Counted from the stretch's first letter, positions 53,929 through 63,233 are shown. The stretch: 64,000 nt of DNA from Elusimicrobia bacterium CG_4_9_14_3_um_filter_62_55 (GCA_002790095.1 PFUL01000116.1:1-64000), one strand, 5' to 3'. Translations and numbers: made by a program. The notes: generated by a model not told the origin, from the letters alone.

Positions 53929-54726
53929 TTACTGAACGATCTCGAACGTCACGAAAAGGAACAACGACTGCTGCTCTTCGGTCACGCTGGTCGTCGTAAA
54001 CAACGCGCCCAAAATCGGAATCCGGCCGACGAACGGGATGCGGGTCTTCGCCACGTTCTTCGCACTCGACTTGAGTCCCCCGATCACGATCGTTTCGCCG
54101 CTCTTGATCTCAACTTCCGTCTGGATCTGGCGCGTAATGATCGAGGGGACCGTCGTATTCCCGACCGTCACCGGCCTGGAAAAATCCGGGTTGGATACCT
54201 CGAGCTGCAGCTGCGCGTCGATGTAGTCTTTCTTATTCGGATTCACCACCGGCAGAATGTTCAAAATCACTCCGAACTTTTTGAACTCTACCCCGACTCC
54301 CTGATTATTCGTGACCGGATACGGCTGATCGCCTCCGACGACAAAGTTCGCCTGCGTCTGGTTTTTCGTAATCACCTTCGGATTTGACAACAACTGCGCT
54401 TTTCCTTCCGTCTCAAGCATCTTCAAAGAAGTCTGAAGCTGGGTCAAACGCTCGAAATCCCCGATCTTGATCAAACCCGGAATCGGACTCTTCTCGGCGA
54501 AATTGATGCCCGTCGTAAACGGGGCCCAGCTAAACCCCATATCCTTCGAGATCGATCCGCTGATCTCGACGACATCCGCGCTGACCGCGATCATCACGTC
54601 GCTCTGATCGACCTCTTCCTCCTCCTCCTGCGCCTGAACGACGGGCGCGTGCAGGGCGAACAGGGCGGCCGCCAGGGTAACCCTGAGCCAATCCCGGTAT
54701 CGATGCCGTCGAAGTTGCCGTCTCAT
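53929..54726 (-). CDS. Short secretin of the Tad system (CpaC/RcpA-like)
   Basis: The 265-residue exported protein (signal peptide up to about residue 32) consists almost only of the secretin core: 'LLSNPKVITKNQTQANFVVG', 'VGVEFKKFGVILNILPVV', 'SGETIVIGGLKSSAKN' and 'GRIPILGALF'. CpaC proteins are usually 400-600 residues with N-terminal BON and N domains; here these are absent, so contact with the inner-membrane complex must be made by other proteins. An acidic run ('QEEEEEVDQ') follows the signal peptide. Confidence 0.88.
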   Translation of the reverse strand: MRRQLRRHRYRDWLRVTLAAALFALHAPVVQAQEEEEEVDQSDVMIAVSADVVEISGSISKDMGFSWAPFTTGINFAEKSPIPGLIKIGDFERLTQLQTSLKMLETEGKAQLLSNPKVITKNQTQANFVVGGDQPYPVTNNQGVGVEFKKFGVILNILPVVNPNKKDYIDAQLQLEVSNPDFSRPVTVGNTTVPSIITRQIQTEVEIKSGETIVIGGLKSSAKNVAKTRIPFVGRIPILGALFTTTSVTEEQQSLFLFVTFEIVQ

Positions 54727-54809
54727 GATGTCTTCACCGTTGTGATGCTTCGCTGTCGTTTATCCGCGGGTCCGACTTGGAACCGTTCTCTCTTTTCGCT
54801 GCACGCTCC

Positions 54810-55565
54810 TTAACGGAACAACTTTCGGAAACTCGCCATCTCCATCGGATGCATCTCGATGTCGCCGAGTCCCCGCAAAATGGTCGTGATCTCGCCCTGC
54901 TTCATCGCCAGCGCGAGATACTGCGCCTCGTTCGGATTGAGAGCGACGCTCAGGATGCCCGCCTCGGCGAACGCGGAGGCCTGCTTGTCCTTTTTTTCGG
55001 TGTCGCCGAACTGCTGCGCCGTCATGCCCTGGCCTAAATTGCCTCCGACGCCCAACACCAGCACGTTCTGAAGAATCGTCGCGGTCACCTTTTCCTTGCG
55101 GTTGTCGGCCATTAAGGCGTCGAACGTGACGAGCACATCGACTCGGTCGCCGGGCTTGATCAGCTTCATCAAATCGCTCTTGACCGGAACGACGGCTCCG
55201 CGGTAACCCGGAGGGATCTTGACGCTGAGACCTGAAGTCGGCGACAAGGAGGTCAGCGCCGCCTGGCTGATCTGGTTCCCCTTGGGGACGCGGATACGGG
55301 TCACAAGATTGGCGATCTGCTTAATGTCCGATGGAACCTTGATCTCGATGGCATCCTGGGACATGAATTTCCGGGGGACGGCCTTCGTCGCGACGAGATC
55401 CTCTTTAAGCAAGGTTCTTTCCGGAAGATCGACCCGGGAAACCAGCACCGTCGCGTTCTCGTACGATTTCGAAAGCTGCTTTTCGCGGCTCGTCAGAACC
55501 ATGAGGTAAACGACCGCCGCGCCGACAGCTAAAACCAGAGGGATCATCACGCCTTTCTTTTCCAT
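54810..55565 (-). CDS. cpaB: Tad assembly protein CpaB (SAF domain)
   Basis: The 251-residue protein has one N-terminal membrane helix (8-27) and the CpaB/RcpC SAF-type fold: 'VLVSRVDLPERTLLKEDLV', 'VPKGNQISQAALTSL', 'YRGAVVPVKSDLMKLIKPGD' with 'RVDVLVTFD'. CpaB proteins work with the secretin at the outer membrane or periplasm. It is followed by 83 bases without features and then the secretin gene. Confidence 0.9.
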   Translation of the reverse strand: MEKKGVMIPLVLAVGAAVVYLMVLTSREKQLSKSYENATVLVSRVDLPERTLLKEDLVATKAVPRKFMSQDAIEIKVPSDIKQIANLVTRIRVPKGNQISQAALTSLSPTSGLSVKIPPGYRGAVVPVKSDLMKLIKPGDRVDVLVTFDALMADNRKEKVTATILQNVLVLGVGGNLGQGMTAQQFGDTEKKDKQASAFAEAGILSVALNPNEAQYLALAMKQGEITTILRGLGDIEMHPMEMASFRKLFR

Positions 55566-55596
55566 GGTGTCTCCTAACGGGCCTCTCCGGTAAAAT

Positions 55597-56103
55597 TCAT
55601 TTAAACAACGGTCTCTCGATGGGCATTCGAACCTGGGCGACCAAAATGCGCTCCCGCCGGCCTGCGGTATTCGCCAAAATCAATCCCGTCATCGGAAAAA
55701 TCATCGGAACCCGCTGCGACATCGTCACCTTCAAATCGAAATGCGGACACCCTTCCTGCGGATCGGTCAAAGTCTGCTCCTGCGCGGCGCCGACCGTCGC
55801 GTTCGTCAAAATGGCCTGCCCGATCGTGCGCATCTTTCCGGCCTGAATCACCGGCGGAGGGCAGCCCGGCGCCGACGCCGCGACGGCCGAAAGAGATCCG
55901 ATCCGCGCTACCTCATAAGCGGCGTGGTGGAGCAGAATCGTCCTAAACGCCAAATGCCCGATTTCCATCACCGTGAACACGAGCAAGAGAAAAATCGGCA
56001 GCATCAGCAGCACCTCGATGAGCACCTGTCCCCGCTGGGAGGACCGGCGTTCGAGCGGCGCGCGGTGCGCATTCTTTCGTTTCTCGTGTTCGTTCATTTC
56101 CAT
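55597..56103 (-). CDS. tadE: TadE-like minor pseudopilin
   Basis: The 168-residue protein has the class III prepilin-type N-terminus 'RRSSQRGQVLIEVLLMLPIF', with Gly before the cleavage point and Glu at +5 of the mature helix, then one membrane helix. The soluble part holds two Cys that could pair ('APGCPPPV', 'EGCPHFD'). No prepilin peptidase is in the window. ATG 56097 is an equally possible start. Confidence 0.84.
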   Translation of the reverse strand: MEMNEHEKRKNAHRAPLERRSSQRGQVLIEVLLMLPIFLLLVFTVMEIGHLAFRTILLHHAAYEVARIGSLSAVAASAPGCPPPVIQAGKMRTIGQAILTNATVGAAQEQTLTDPQEGCPHFDLKVTMSQRVPMIFPMTGLILANTAGRRERILVAQVRMPIERPLFK

Positions 56104-56122
56104 TTTCCCCGAGCGCCCGACA

Positions 56123-56148
56123 CCCCGCCCCCCGGAAGGGGGGCGGGG
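56123..56148 (-). terminator. Very stable hairpin between flp and tadE
   Basis: CCCCGCCCCCC and GGGGGGCGGGG form a perfect 11-bp stem with a GGAA/TTCC tetraloop. It follows the flp stop by 15 bases and has no uridine tract. It probably protects or partly ends the abundant pilin mRNA so that fewer transcripts continue into the assembly genes. Confidence 0.6.
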
Positions 56149-56163
56149 AACCGGAGATCGACC

Positions 56164-56385
56164 TCAGCCGGACCCGACGCTCTGCGCCGCCCCGGAGATC
56201 ATTCCCATGATCTGGTTGAAGATACCGCTGATCTGCGGCTTAAACATCTTGCCGATGACCAGAATGACCCCGACGATCACCGCGAGCATCATCAGGTACT
56301 CAACCGTGTTCTGTCCGCGCTTGTCGCGGGCCAATTCCCGAAGGATCTCGGCCTCCTCGCGCAGCTTTGCAACGATGTTCGACAT
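56164..56385 (-). CDS. flp: Flp-family major pilin
   Basis: The 73-residue prepilin starts at ATG 56385 behind GAGGAGGGG. The long track ORF through the upstream gene is not real. 'DKRGQNTVEYLMMLAVIVGV' is the Flp signature: Gly before the cut, Glu-Tyr at +5/+6 of the mature helix, and a hydrophobic core. The short C-terminus ('FKPQISGIFNQIMGMISG') is as expected. It polymerises into the Tad pilus used for surface attachment. Confidence 0.9.
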   Translation of the reverse strand: MSNIVAKLREEAEILRELARDKRGQNTVEYLMMLAVIVGVILVIGKMFKPQISGIFNQIMGMISGAAQSVGSG

Positions 56386-56453
56386 GTTTCCCCTCCTCAG
56401 AGTGCTGCGGTCCGTATCGGTCCGCATCGAATCCCCACCTAAGTTCTTCATCG

Positions 56454-56654
56454 TCAATAATACGCCGTCAAAATGGCTTTGCCTGCCTTCTGGAAATACA
56501 CCCGCAACTGAGTCTGCAGGACACGGTACAACCCCGTAAAAAGCGCGAGCAGCATCAAGGTCATGAGCAGATATTCGATCAAGGCCTGACCGCGTTTGCC
56601 CAACCCCCCGTTTTTTAGGGCGGTTTTGCGCGATTTCGACGAGAACTGCACCAT
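56454..56654 (-). CDS. Second Flp/TadE-like small prepilin
   Basis: The 66-residue protein carries 'GKRGQALIEYLLMTLMLLAL', again a class III prepilin cut site with Glu-Tyr at +5/+6. It continues with a short amphipathic end. AAGG lies five bases before ATG 56654. It is the first gene of the operon, directly behind the strong promoter, and could be a second pilin or a priming minor pilin. Confidence 0.78.
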   Translation of the reverse strand: MVQFSSKSRKTALKNGGLGKRGQALIEYLLMTLMLLALFTGLYRVLQTQLRVYFQKAGKAILTAYY

Positions 56655-56671
56655 TTTTTACCTTCATTGTG

Positions 56672-56700
56672 AGTGTAACAGCTGACCCCTAGAGCGTCAA
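56672..56700 (-). promoter_or_regulatory. Strong promoter of the Tad operon
   Basis: On the minus strand TTGACG and TACACT are exactly 17 bases apart. Transcription would start near 56665, giving a leader of about 11 bases with its ribosome-binding site AAGG. No other good promoter is seen before the gap at 45353, so twelve genes probably share it. Confidence 0.75.
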
Positions 56701-56750
56701 GGACGCCGAGATGTCGGTATAAATCTTTAATTTTCCTTTACTTTTCATAA

Positions 56751-57731
56751 TTAGAACTTCATTTTCAAAGAAAGCATGTCCGCGGTCCCCAGAGACCCCA
56801 ACGAAATCAGCGCGTAGTCGAAAGCGATCCCGTAGCCGAAGGCCTGGGCCGTGAAAATTCCCACGCCGAAACTCAACTTCGGAGAACCCACGAGGGGATA
56901 GAACCCGCTCCGGTCGTTCTCCAAAACGCGGCCCAAATCGTCGGTGCTGTGATACCCGACCCGGAGGTAAACCTGTCCGACCTGGAGCATATCCTCGGGA
57001 AGCATGAACTCCGCGCCGAATCCAAGCCGCCCGGGGGAATCCGAAGCGTCGGCGAGTTCCGCCGAGAGGGTCAGCAATTCGAAGAGCCGAACCGCGGCCC
57101 CGCCGCGGGTGATCGAGGCCACGCGGGAAGTTCCCGCCCCGAAATTCTGAGCGGCGAAGCCGAAGGTCACGTATGAATTAGGCTTCATCAGCGCCCCGAA
57201 GTCCCCCACCATCGTGTCGTGGATCGTCCCGTCGTTGTCCTCGTGGATCGCCTTCAGACTCGCTCCAAAAAAGAGCTTTTCATACCAAAACGACCGCGCG
57301 CCGCCGAGCGTGAAGAATCCGCTTTGCACGCGCGCCTCGGTCCCGTTCAAGGGAACACCGTTGGCGTCGCGAACCTCAAATCCATCGATGGAGAGATATC
57401 CCATGTTTACGCCGAAGACGGTTCGGCCGAGCGGATGCGCGTAGGCCATGTACGCGGGCGCGTCGATGTCTTGGATGTAGCGCAGATAGGAGTAGGAAAA
57501 TTCCCGCTGCTGCGTCAGCGCCAAACCGGCAGGGTTCCAGGTCAGCGCCTCGCTGCCCTCGGCCAGCGCCACATAGGCGCGGCCCATCGACAACGCGCGC
57601 GCGCTGCCGATGCCGATTTTCATGAACGCCGCCCCGCCCGTTCCGGCCGCCGCGTCCTGCGCGCGCGCCCCGGGCGCGGCCGCGAGAGCGGCGGCGCATA
57701 ACGCGATCGAGAAAAGAGAATTCCGCTTCAT
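56751..57731 (-). CDS. PorV/PorQ-like outer-membrane barrel (UPF0164-type)
   Basis: The 326-residue protein has a signal peptide ('MKRNSLFSIALCAAALAAAP') and the FadL-like PorV pattern: 'ARALSMGRAYVALAEGSEAL' with 'TWNPAGLALTQQREFSYSY' near the start, then regular barrel strands to a terminal Phe ('MLSLKMKF'). In type IX secretion systems PorV escorts cargo at the outer membrane. The gene overlaps the upstream FlgD-Ig protein gene by ATGA, so that protein may be its client. Confidence 0.82.
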   Translation of the reverse strand: MKRNSLFSIALCAAALAAAPGARAQDAAAGTGGAAFMKIGIGSARALSMGRAYVALAEGSEALTWNPAGLALTQQREFSYSYLRYIQDIDAPAYMAYAHPLGRTVFGVNMGYLSIDGFEVRDANGVPLNGTEARVQSGFFTLGGARSFWYEKLFFGASLKAIHEDNDGTIHDTMVGDFGALMKPNSYVTFGFAAQNFGAGTSRVASITRGGAAVRLFELLTLSAELADASDSPGRLGFGAEFMLPEDMLQVGQVYLRVGYHSTDDLGRVLENDRSGFYPLVGSPKLSFGVGIFTAQAFGYGIAFDYALISLGSLGTADMLSLKMKF

Positions 57732-60700
57732 GGGATCAGCAGCTTCTTAACGACTTGAAAAAGTTCTTTCTCGCCCCGGTCCACTTCCTGACGCACAACG
57801 AAGAAGTAAACCCCATGGGCGACCGGCCGGCCGCTTCCGTTCGTCTTATCCCAAACGAAATTGACGAAACTATCCGCGGCCTGCTGACCGAAGTCTTTGC
57901 TCAAGACCAAATCCCCGGCCAGGTTGTAAAGCTTCATCGTCACGGTCGCCTGAAGCGGGACGTAAATCCGGAAGGTCGCGTTTCCGCTCCGAACCGGATT
58001 CGGATAGACGAAGGTGTTGTTGACGAAATCAGCTTGAGGATTGCCGGCGCCGCCCCGCACGACGGGAATTTCCGCGATAATGAGATCTTCCGCGAGCGCC
58101 GCGCCCGGCGCCACGTCTCCGCTGATCGAACTAATGGCGTTGATGTCGGTCGAGCCCACGACCTTAAACAAGTAGTTGCCGTCGGGAACGATCGCCAATT
58201 GTTCGTCGGTTCCGTCCCATATCTCCGTGATCTCCGTACGCGCGGGGCGGACGCCGACGATGCGCTTGACCAGCGACTGACTCTCCCCCGGCGTCGGGTT
58301 TCCGGCCGCGTCGAAAGTCGTGCCGGGTTTAAAGATTTTGACGGAAACACGCATCGTTTCGGAAACTTGGTAGGCGATCAGAGCCGTGCCGAAATCCGCC
58401 CGCAGCGGACTCACCGCTACATCGTAAATCCGCAGGGGGTCCACCGAAATCGTCTGCTGCGCGGTAGAACCCGAGGCAAGCACGGACGCGAGGTCTTCGG
58501 CGACTGCGCGAACCGTGTAGAACCCGGGCTCGACGAAATTTCCGAAATCGTCGCGCGCGTCCCAGAATTCCCGGTTCAGGATTCCCGCATCCCGCACCTG
58601 TCCGGAAATGACGCTCCGAATCACGGAGGCCGAGGCGTTGGTCGACAGCAGCGAGATCGTAACCGAAGACTGCCGCGTCAACGAGTAATCGATCTCGTAG
58701 GGAGGGAGCGAAATCGTCTGACTCGAGTTGAACAAGACCGGGAACGTCGGGGTAATGCTGAAAATCGGGAACACGATGGAACCGCGGGCGACCGTCAAAG
58801 TCCCGATGACCTGGTCCGTCGCGAAATACTTGGGCGTCGTGGTCGATTGCGCCGTCAGCGTGTAGAGATAGGTTCCGTCCGGGATAAAGAGTCCGTTTGA
58901 GCCGCGTCCGTCCCAGAATTCGGTGATGCGGAGTCGCCCGGGGCGCATCCCCTTGATCGTGAGCAGAGGCGTGACGGGATTGCCCCCGTTGGTGATCTGC
59001 CCGCAGTTCGCGGACGGCTCGAGAGATCCGCACGGAGGCCACGTCCCCGTCGAACCGGCCACGACGGTCCCCGGAGGATAAAGGCTCCACGCGACGTTCA
59101 TCGGCTGGGATAACTGATAACTCAAGGTCACCACATCGGTCGATCCCGTCAACAACGGGGTGGAAAGCACGTCGGTAATCCGGAACAAGTTGATCGGAAA
59201 CAACGCCGTCGTCGTTGAAATCTTTGTCGGAAAGAGCGGATCGGCGGCCGTCAATTGAACGAGATAGCTCCCTGAAGAAAGGAAGAGCCCGTTGTCGCCG
59301 GTCGGAATAATCCACCGCTCCCGATTGAGAAAGTTGCCGGGCCGGATCTCGTTGTTCACCAAGGTTTTCACGAGCGTGGTTCCTGCCGCGTCGAAAACCT
59401 TCAGGGTCACCAACGACTCCCGCGACAACGAATAACTAAAGGTAAACGGATCGAGTCCCGCGACCGGCGGTGAGGACCCGATCACGGTCGACGCCGGCCC
59501 GACCTGGCTGATGGTCACGAGGCCGCGCGTGATCGAAAGGAAACCGCTGCGCGCGTTCGTCGACCAAACCCGCTTGTCGTTCGTGCTGCTCCGGAAAATC
59601 GCTCCGTTTTGCGACGGGAGCGACGCGTACAGCACAAAAACATAATCGCCGTCGGGCATGACCTTGCCTGTGGAATCGCGCCCGTCCCAGAAACTGATGA
59701 CGGACTTCCGGAAATCTTTCTGCTCCTCGATATGGCGGATCAGCGAGGCGGGATTGTCGCAGGTTGCCGTCGACCCGGCGCCGTTGGGCAGACCGTCCGC
59801 GTCGAACAAGCACGGCACGAAGTTCTTCGTCACGCCTTGAAGCCCGAGGGTCGTCGCCGCGCCCATATCCGGGATGCTGCTCACGTTGTTGAGCCCGTTC
59901 AGAAACTGGGTCCCCGGAGGGTAGATATCAATAAAGACCGTCGCCGGCTCCGTGAGCAGGTAACTGAGAACCGCCAAGGAGGTCGACTGCTCGGTCAACG
60001 GTTGAACCCGGATGTCGGTGATCTGAAGCGTGTCCAACGCGACCTGGCGGGTGGTCGGAGCGCTCAAATCCGCGCCGTATTGGTCGATGGCAAAAGCCTG
60101 CAAAGTGGCGAGGTACACCCCGGGAGGACCCAAATCCCCGTTCTCGAAGCGCCCATTCCAGGAATCGCCGTTTTGCAGCGTTCCCGATGGAATCCCCTCG
60201 CCGACCCGGGGCAGACCGGCAACGACGCTGCGGATGTTGGGCAAATTGAGCGCCGAATCCGTTTGATGAATCGAAATGTACATCGTGGAATCTTTCGACA
60301 GGCGGTACGTGATGTTGTAGGGCTCGGCGGCGACCCCGGTCAGGGTCCCGACCACGGTCGGCGAGGTTCGAACGACATGTACGTCCACAACGTCGACATG
60401 AATCGGCTTTTCATCCACAACCGCGCCGGTAGAGTCCTTCGTGAATCCGCCGGGAAACGCGCGGGTCTGGGTGATGTTGATGTTGCCGCTCGCACCGGTT
60501 TGATTCGTCGCGACCGTTGCGCGAAACCCGTACTCGCCGTTCGACTTTCCGAACTCTCCCTGGATGTTGATCGAGCCGTCCCAAAGGACGCACATCGGGA
60601 TACAGGCGGTTCCGCCCCCCGGGCAGCCGGTGTCGGAATCCGTCCCCGCGGCGATAAACCCGGGGTTGTCCACGAAGAAGGTCCGCAGCGGGGGCGTCGA

Positions 60701-61180
60701 CTCAGGCGCCAGAGGATTCGCGCCGGGAGTGAATTTGAAGAGCTCGAACGAAACGAAGTCTAGGGCGAACTTGGAGTTTCCGGACTGCGTGTTCGCCCAA
60801 CCGATCTTCGCGCAAAGAGCGACGCTCTTGTTGCAGACGTTGTTCGCGTTGGTCCCGGTCGGAAACTTGGCGACGGTCGCCGGTTGGGAACAAATCGGAT
60901 CCACGCTCGAAGAGAATTCGACGTGCGGATCGTTCGAAAGGTTGAAATCGACCGGACTCGCGGGACGGAACCCGGATCCGCACAAAAGCCTCTCGTTGTT
61001 GGAGCCGGTCGCGGCGCACTGGCTCGCCTTGTGCACCCACATCCCATCGATGAACACCTGCTGGGCGAACGGTGCGGACACCGCGCTCAGGAGCACGGCC
61101 AACACGGCAAACGGACGCACGGCGCTGATTAGCCCGTGCGTTGTGCTGGTTGCCTTTGAGCGGCTCCGGTGTCGCATCAT
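57728..61180 (-). CDS. Large exported protein with seven FlgD-Ig-like repeats and a sorting-domain-like C-terminus
   Basis: The 1150-residue protein has a signal segment at about 25-40 and a Cys-rich N-terminal domain ('WVHKASQCAATGSNNERLLC'). It then has seven FlgD-type Ig units, recognised by their ends: 'FWDGRDSTGKVMPDGDYVF', 'FWDGRGSNGLFIPDGTYLY', 'FWDARDDFGNFVEPGFYTV', 'IWDGTDEQLAIVPDGNYLF', 'VWDKTNGSGRPVAHGVYFF' and two looser copies. The last 85 residues ('VYPNPVRSGNATFRIYVPL', 'LYNLAGDLVLSKDF') resemble type IX C-terminal sorting domains and end in 'KKLLIP'. It is probably a surface protein. The second Met (61177) is an equal start. Confidence 0.82.
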   Translation of the reverse strand: MMRHRSRSKATSTTHGLISAVRPFAVLAVLLSAVSAPFAQQVFIDGMWVHKASQCAATGSNNERLLCGSGFRPASPVDFNLSNDPHVEFSSSVDPICSQPATVAKFPTGTNANNVCNKSVALCAKIGWANTQSGNSKFALDFVSFELFKFTPGANPLAPESTPPLRTFFVDNPGFIAAGTDSDTGCPGGGTACIPMCVLWDGSINIQGEFGKSNGEYGFRATVATNQTGASGNINITQTRAFPGGFTKDSTGAVVDEKPIHVDVVDVHVVRTSPTVVGTLTGVAAEPYNITYRLSKDSTMYISIHQTDSALNLPNIRSVVAGLPRVGEGIPSGTLQNGDSWNGRFENGDLGPPGVYLATLQAFAIDQYGADLSAPTTRQVALDTLQITDIRVQPLTEQSTSLAVLSYLLTEPATVFIDIYPPGTQFLNGLNNVSSIPDMGAATTLGLQGVTKNFVPCLFDADGLPNGAGSTATCDNPASLIRHIEEQKDFRKSVISFWDGRDSTGKVMPDGDYVFVLYASLPSQNGAIFRSSTNDKRVWSTNARSGFLSITRGLVTISQVGPASTVIGSSPPVAGLDPFTFSYSLSRESLVTLKVFDAAGTTLVKTLVNNEIRPGNFLNRERWIIPTGDNGLFLSSGSYLVQLTAADPLFPTKISTTTALFPINLFRITDVLSTPLLTGSTDVVTLSYQLSQPMNVAWSLYPPGTVVAGSTGTWPPCGSLEPSANCGQITNGGNPVTPLLTIKGMRPGRLRITEFWDGRGSNGLFIPDGTYLYTLTAQSTTTPKYFATDQVIGTLTVARGSIVFPIFSITPTFPVLFNSSQTISLPPYEIDYSLTRQSSVTISLLSTNASASVIRSVISGQVRDAGILNREFWDARDDFGNFVEPGFYTVRAVAEDLASVLASGSTAQQTISVDPLRIYDVAVSPLRADFGTALIAYQVSETMRVSVKIFKPGTTFDAAGNPTPGESQSLVKRIVGVRPARTEITEIWDGTDEQLAIVPDGNYLFKVVGSTDINAISSISGDVAPGAALAEDLIIAEIPVVRGGAGNPQADFVNNTFVYPNPVRSGNATFRIYVPLQATVTMKLYNLAGDLVLSKDFGQQAADSFVNFVWDKTNGSGRPVAHGVYFFVVRQEVDRGEKELFQVVKKLLIP

Positions 61181-61299
61181 GAAGTCGAAAAACTTTCCGC
61201 TTCCTGCCTCTAATTGTACGGTCAGTGTATCCCCGCCCGGTTTCGCTTTTGTTAACCGGGGTTAAAGAAAGTATTGCGCTGATCTGCGAATAATGCCAG

Positions 61300-63222
61300 C
61301 TATCGATCCAGTCGCGCGATATTGCGCAACGCGTGCCCCTGCCGGGGGTTCCAGGCGACCGACCGCCGGTACAGACGCAAAGCGCCGTCTCGGTCTCCGA
61401 CCGTCTCCCGGAGTCTGCCCAAATTGTTGAGAATATCCGCCCCAAGCGTCGGGCGCGCCCGCCGGCCCACTCGTGAAAGGGCTTCTCGGTAAGCGGACTC
61501 GGCCCCCTGCGCGTCCCCGGACGCCTCCAAAACCCACGCCTCCAGAAAATGCGCCTGGGACTGTTCAGGGTGAACCTCGACCGCTTTACGGGCCGTTTCC
61601 AGCGCCGAAGCGATCCGGTCCGTCTGGACCAGAATGAAGGTTTTCAATTGGAGGGCGTTGGCGCAAGAGGGTGCGTCTATTAAGGAATGATCTAATTCCG
61701 CGAGCAGACGCTTGCGCGCGCGCGGTGAAGCCAAAATGGCGCCGATATATTGGTGGTTTGATCGTCCGGGCTGCAGAAGCGCATATTCCCGCCGGGACAA
61801 AAGCGACGCGTTCCGTCCGTTCCGCTTCAGGTAGACCATCGCCTCGTCGTCCCAATAGGAGAGCCCCCACGCTTCGGACGCGTCGAGCACCGCCGCGGTG
61901 TACGCGCCGGAAGGATGGCTTCGCAGCACCGCGTAATCAAAGTTCCAGCGCGCGTCGAGTTCCTTCCAAGATTCCGGACGATACCAGGAAAATCCGAGGC
62001 GCAGGAGTTCGGGTCCGTACTCGAGACTTCTGCCGTCGAGGAATACCTTTCGGCCGGGACCCGTCCGATAAATCAAAGCCCCTCCCGCTTCGTACTCATT
62101 GAATCCGCGTCCCTCGACCCCTTCCCGCTCAAGAAAGCGAACGGCGCCTTCCAGAGGGACCTTCAGCGAAACGGAGGCCGCAAACGCGCGGTGGGGAAAA
62201 ACGAGTTCCGTATGCAGCCAGAACGCCGCGAGCAAGGCCGCTGGCATCGAAACGGCGAGTACGGGGTCCGAAAGACGAAGGCGTCTAAAAATGGGGCGAT
62301 CGGAAATCGCTCCCAAGATTTCCGAAAGCGCGGGGACTGCGGCAAGCATCAGCAGCGGGATGTTTCTCAGCATCCCCGCCGAGGAGACGGCCGCGAAGCC
62401 GAGCCAGACGGCGGCACGAGGGCGCCGCTTCCACAGCGACGGGAGCGACAGCAAAGACGCGACCCAAAAAATCCCGTAAATCCCATAGAATTGCGACCCC
62501 GCAGGGCGCCATTCGTAGATCAGGTCCTTAGCGGGGAAGGTCAGCGTGCCCCAAAAGTGTTCGACCACTCCCCATCCATACGGGTTGAGCAAGACCGCCG
62601 CGAGGGAGAGCAGCCAAACCGAACCCCATCGTTTCCAGTCGACGCGGCTCCCGGCGACTCTCTCCGCCCCCAAGGCGCACCCGAGCGCGAACGGTCCGAG
62701 GAAGGCGGCACCCCCGTGCAGATTCGCCCACAGGGCGGTTGCCGCCGGAAAAAACCACATCAACTTTCCGGGAGAACGCGATAGGTCGCGGTTCCATAAC
62801 GCGAACAGAGTCCCGGCGAAGAACAGGTGATCGAACGCGTAGGGGCGCGCCACGAAAAACCCGCGCGCGCCGAAAGCGGCGGCGGCGGCAAGCGTCGCGG
62901 AAAGCGCCGGTTTTTCTCGAACCGTGACGAACGCGAGAACAAATGCGCCGACGCACAATCCTGTCTTCAGCGCGACCAACCCTCCGGCGCCCAGAACTTT
63001 AAACCAAACCCAGAACAGAACCTGCGAGAGCCATTCGAACGCGACCCACGGACGTCCCGCCAACGCGAAAGAAAAAGGATCGACCCGGGGGAGACCGGTT
63101 TCGACGATCAACCGGCCGGTTCTCAGATGCCAAAAGGTATCCGCGTCGGCCGGAGAAAACCAACAGAGAAGGAAGACAGCGGCGGCGACGAACGCCGCGT
63201 TGAAGCGGAGGCGTCGGGACAC
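61300..63222 (-). CDS. Polytopic membrane protein with C-terminal TPRs, possible GT-C-type glycosyltransferase
   Basis: The 640-residue protein has about ten membrane helices in residues 8-335. The first loop 'SPADADTFWHLRTGRLIVET' contains acidic residues where GT-C enzymes carry their catalytic Asp. A soluble domain follows (350-490), then TPR units ('ALETARKAVEVHPEQSQAHF', 'GDRDGALRLYRRSVAWNPRQ'). The combination resembles membrane mannosyltransferase-like/TPR proteins of unknown substrate. Start 63222 is 11 bases after the partial gene upstream. Confidence 0.6.
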   Translation of the reverse strand: MSRRLRFNAAFVAAAVFLLCWFSPADADTFWHLRTGRLIVETGLPRVDPFSFALAGRPWVAFEWLSQVLFWVWFKVLGAGGLVALKTGLCVGAFVLAFVTVREKPALSATLAAAAAFGARGFFVARPYAFDHLFFAGTLFALWNRDLSRSPGKLMWFFPAATALWANLHGGAAFLGPFALGCALGAERVAGSRVDWKRWGSVWLLSLAAVLLNPYGWGVVEHFWGTLTFPAKDLIYEWRPAGSQFYGIYGIFWVASLLSLPSLWKRRPRAAVWLGFAAVSSAGMLRNIPLLMLAAVPALSEILGAISDRPIFRRLRLSDPVLAVSMPAALLAAFWLHTELVFPHRAFAASVSLKVPLEGAVRFLEREGVEGRGFNEYEAGGALIYRTGPGRKVFLDGRSLEYGPELLRLGFSWYRPESWKELDARWNFDYAVLRSHPSGAYTAAVLDASEAWGLSYWDDEAMVYLKRNGRNASLLSRREYALLQPGRSNHQYIGAILASPRARKRLLAELDHSLIDAPSCANALQLKTFILVQTDRIASALETARKAVEVHPEQSQAHFLEAWVLEASGDAQGAESAYREALSRVGRRARPTLGADILNNLGRLRETVGDRDGALRLYRRSVAWNPRQGHALRNIARLDR

Positions 63223-63233
63223 GCCTTACGATA

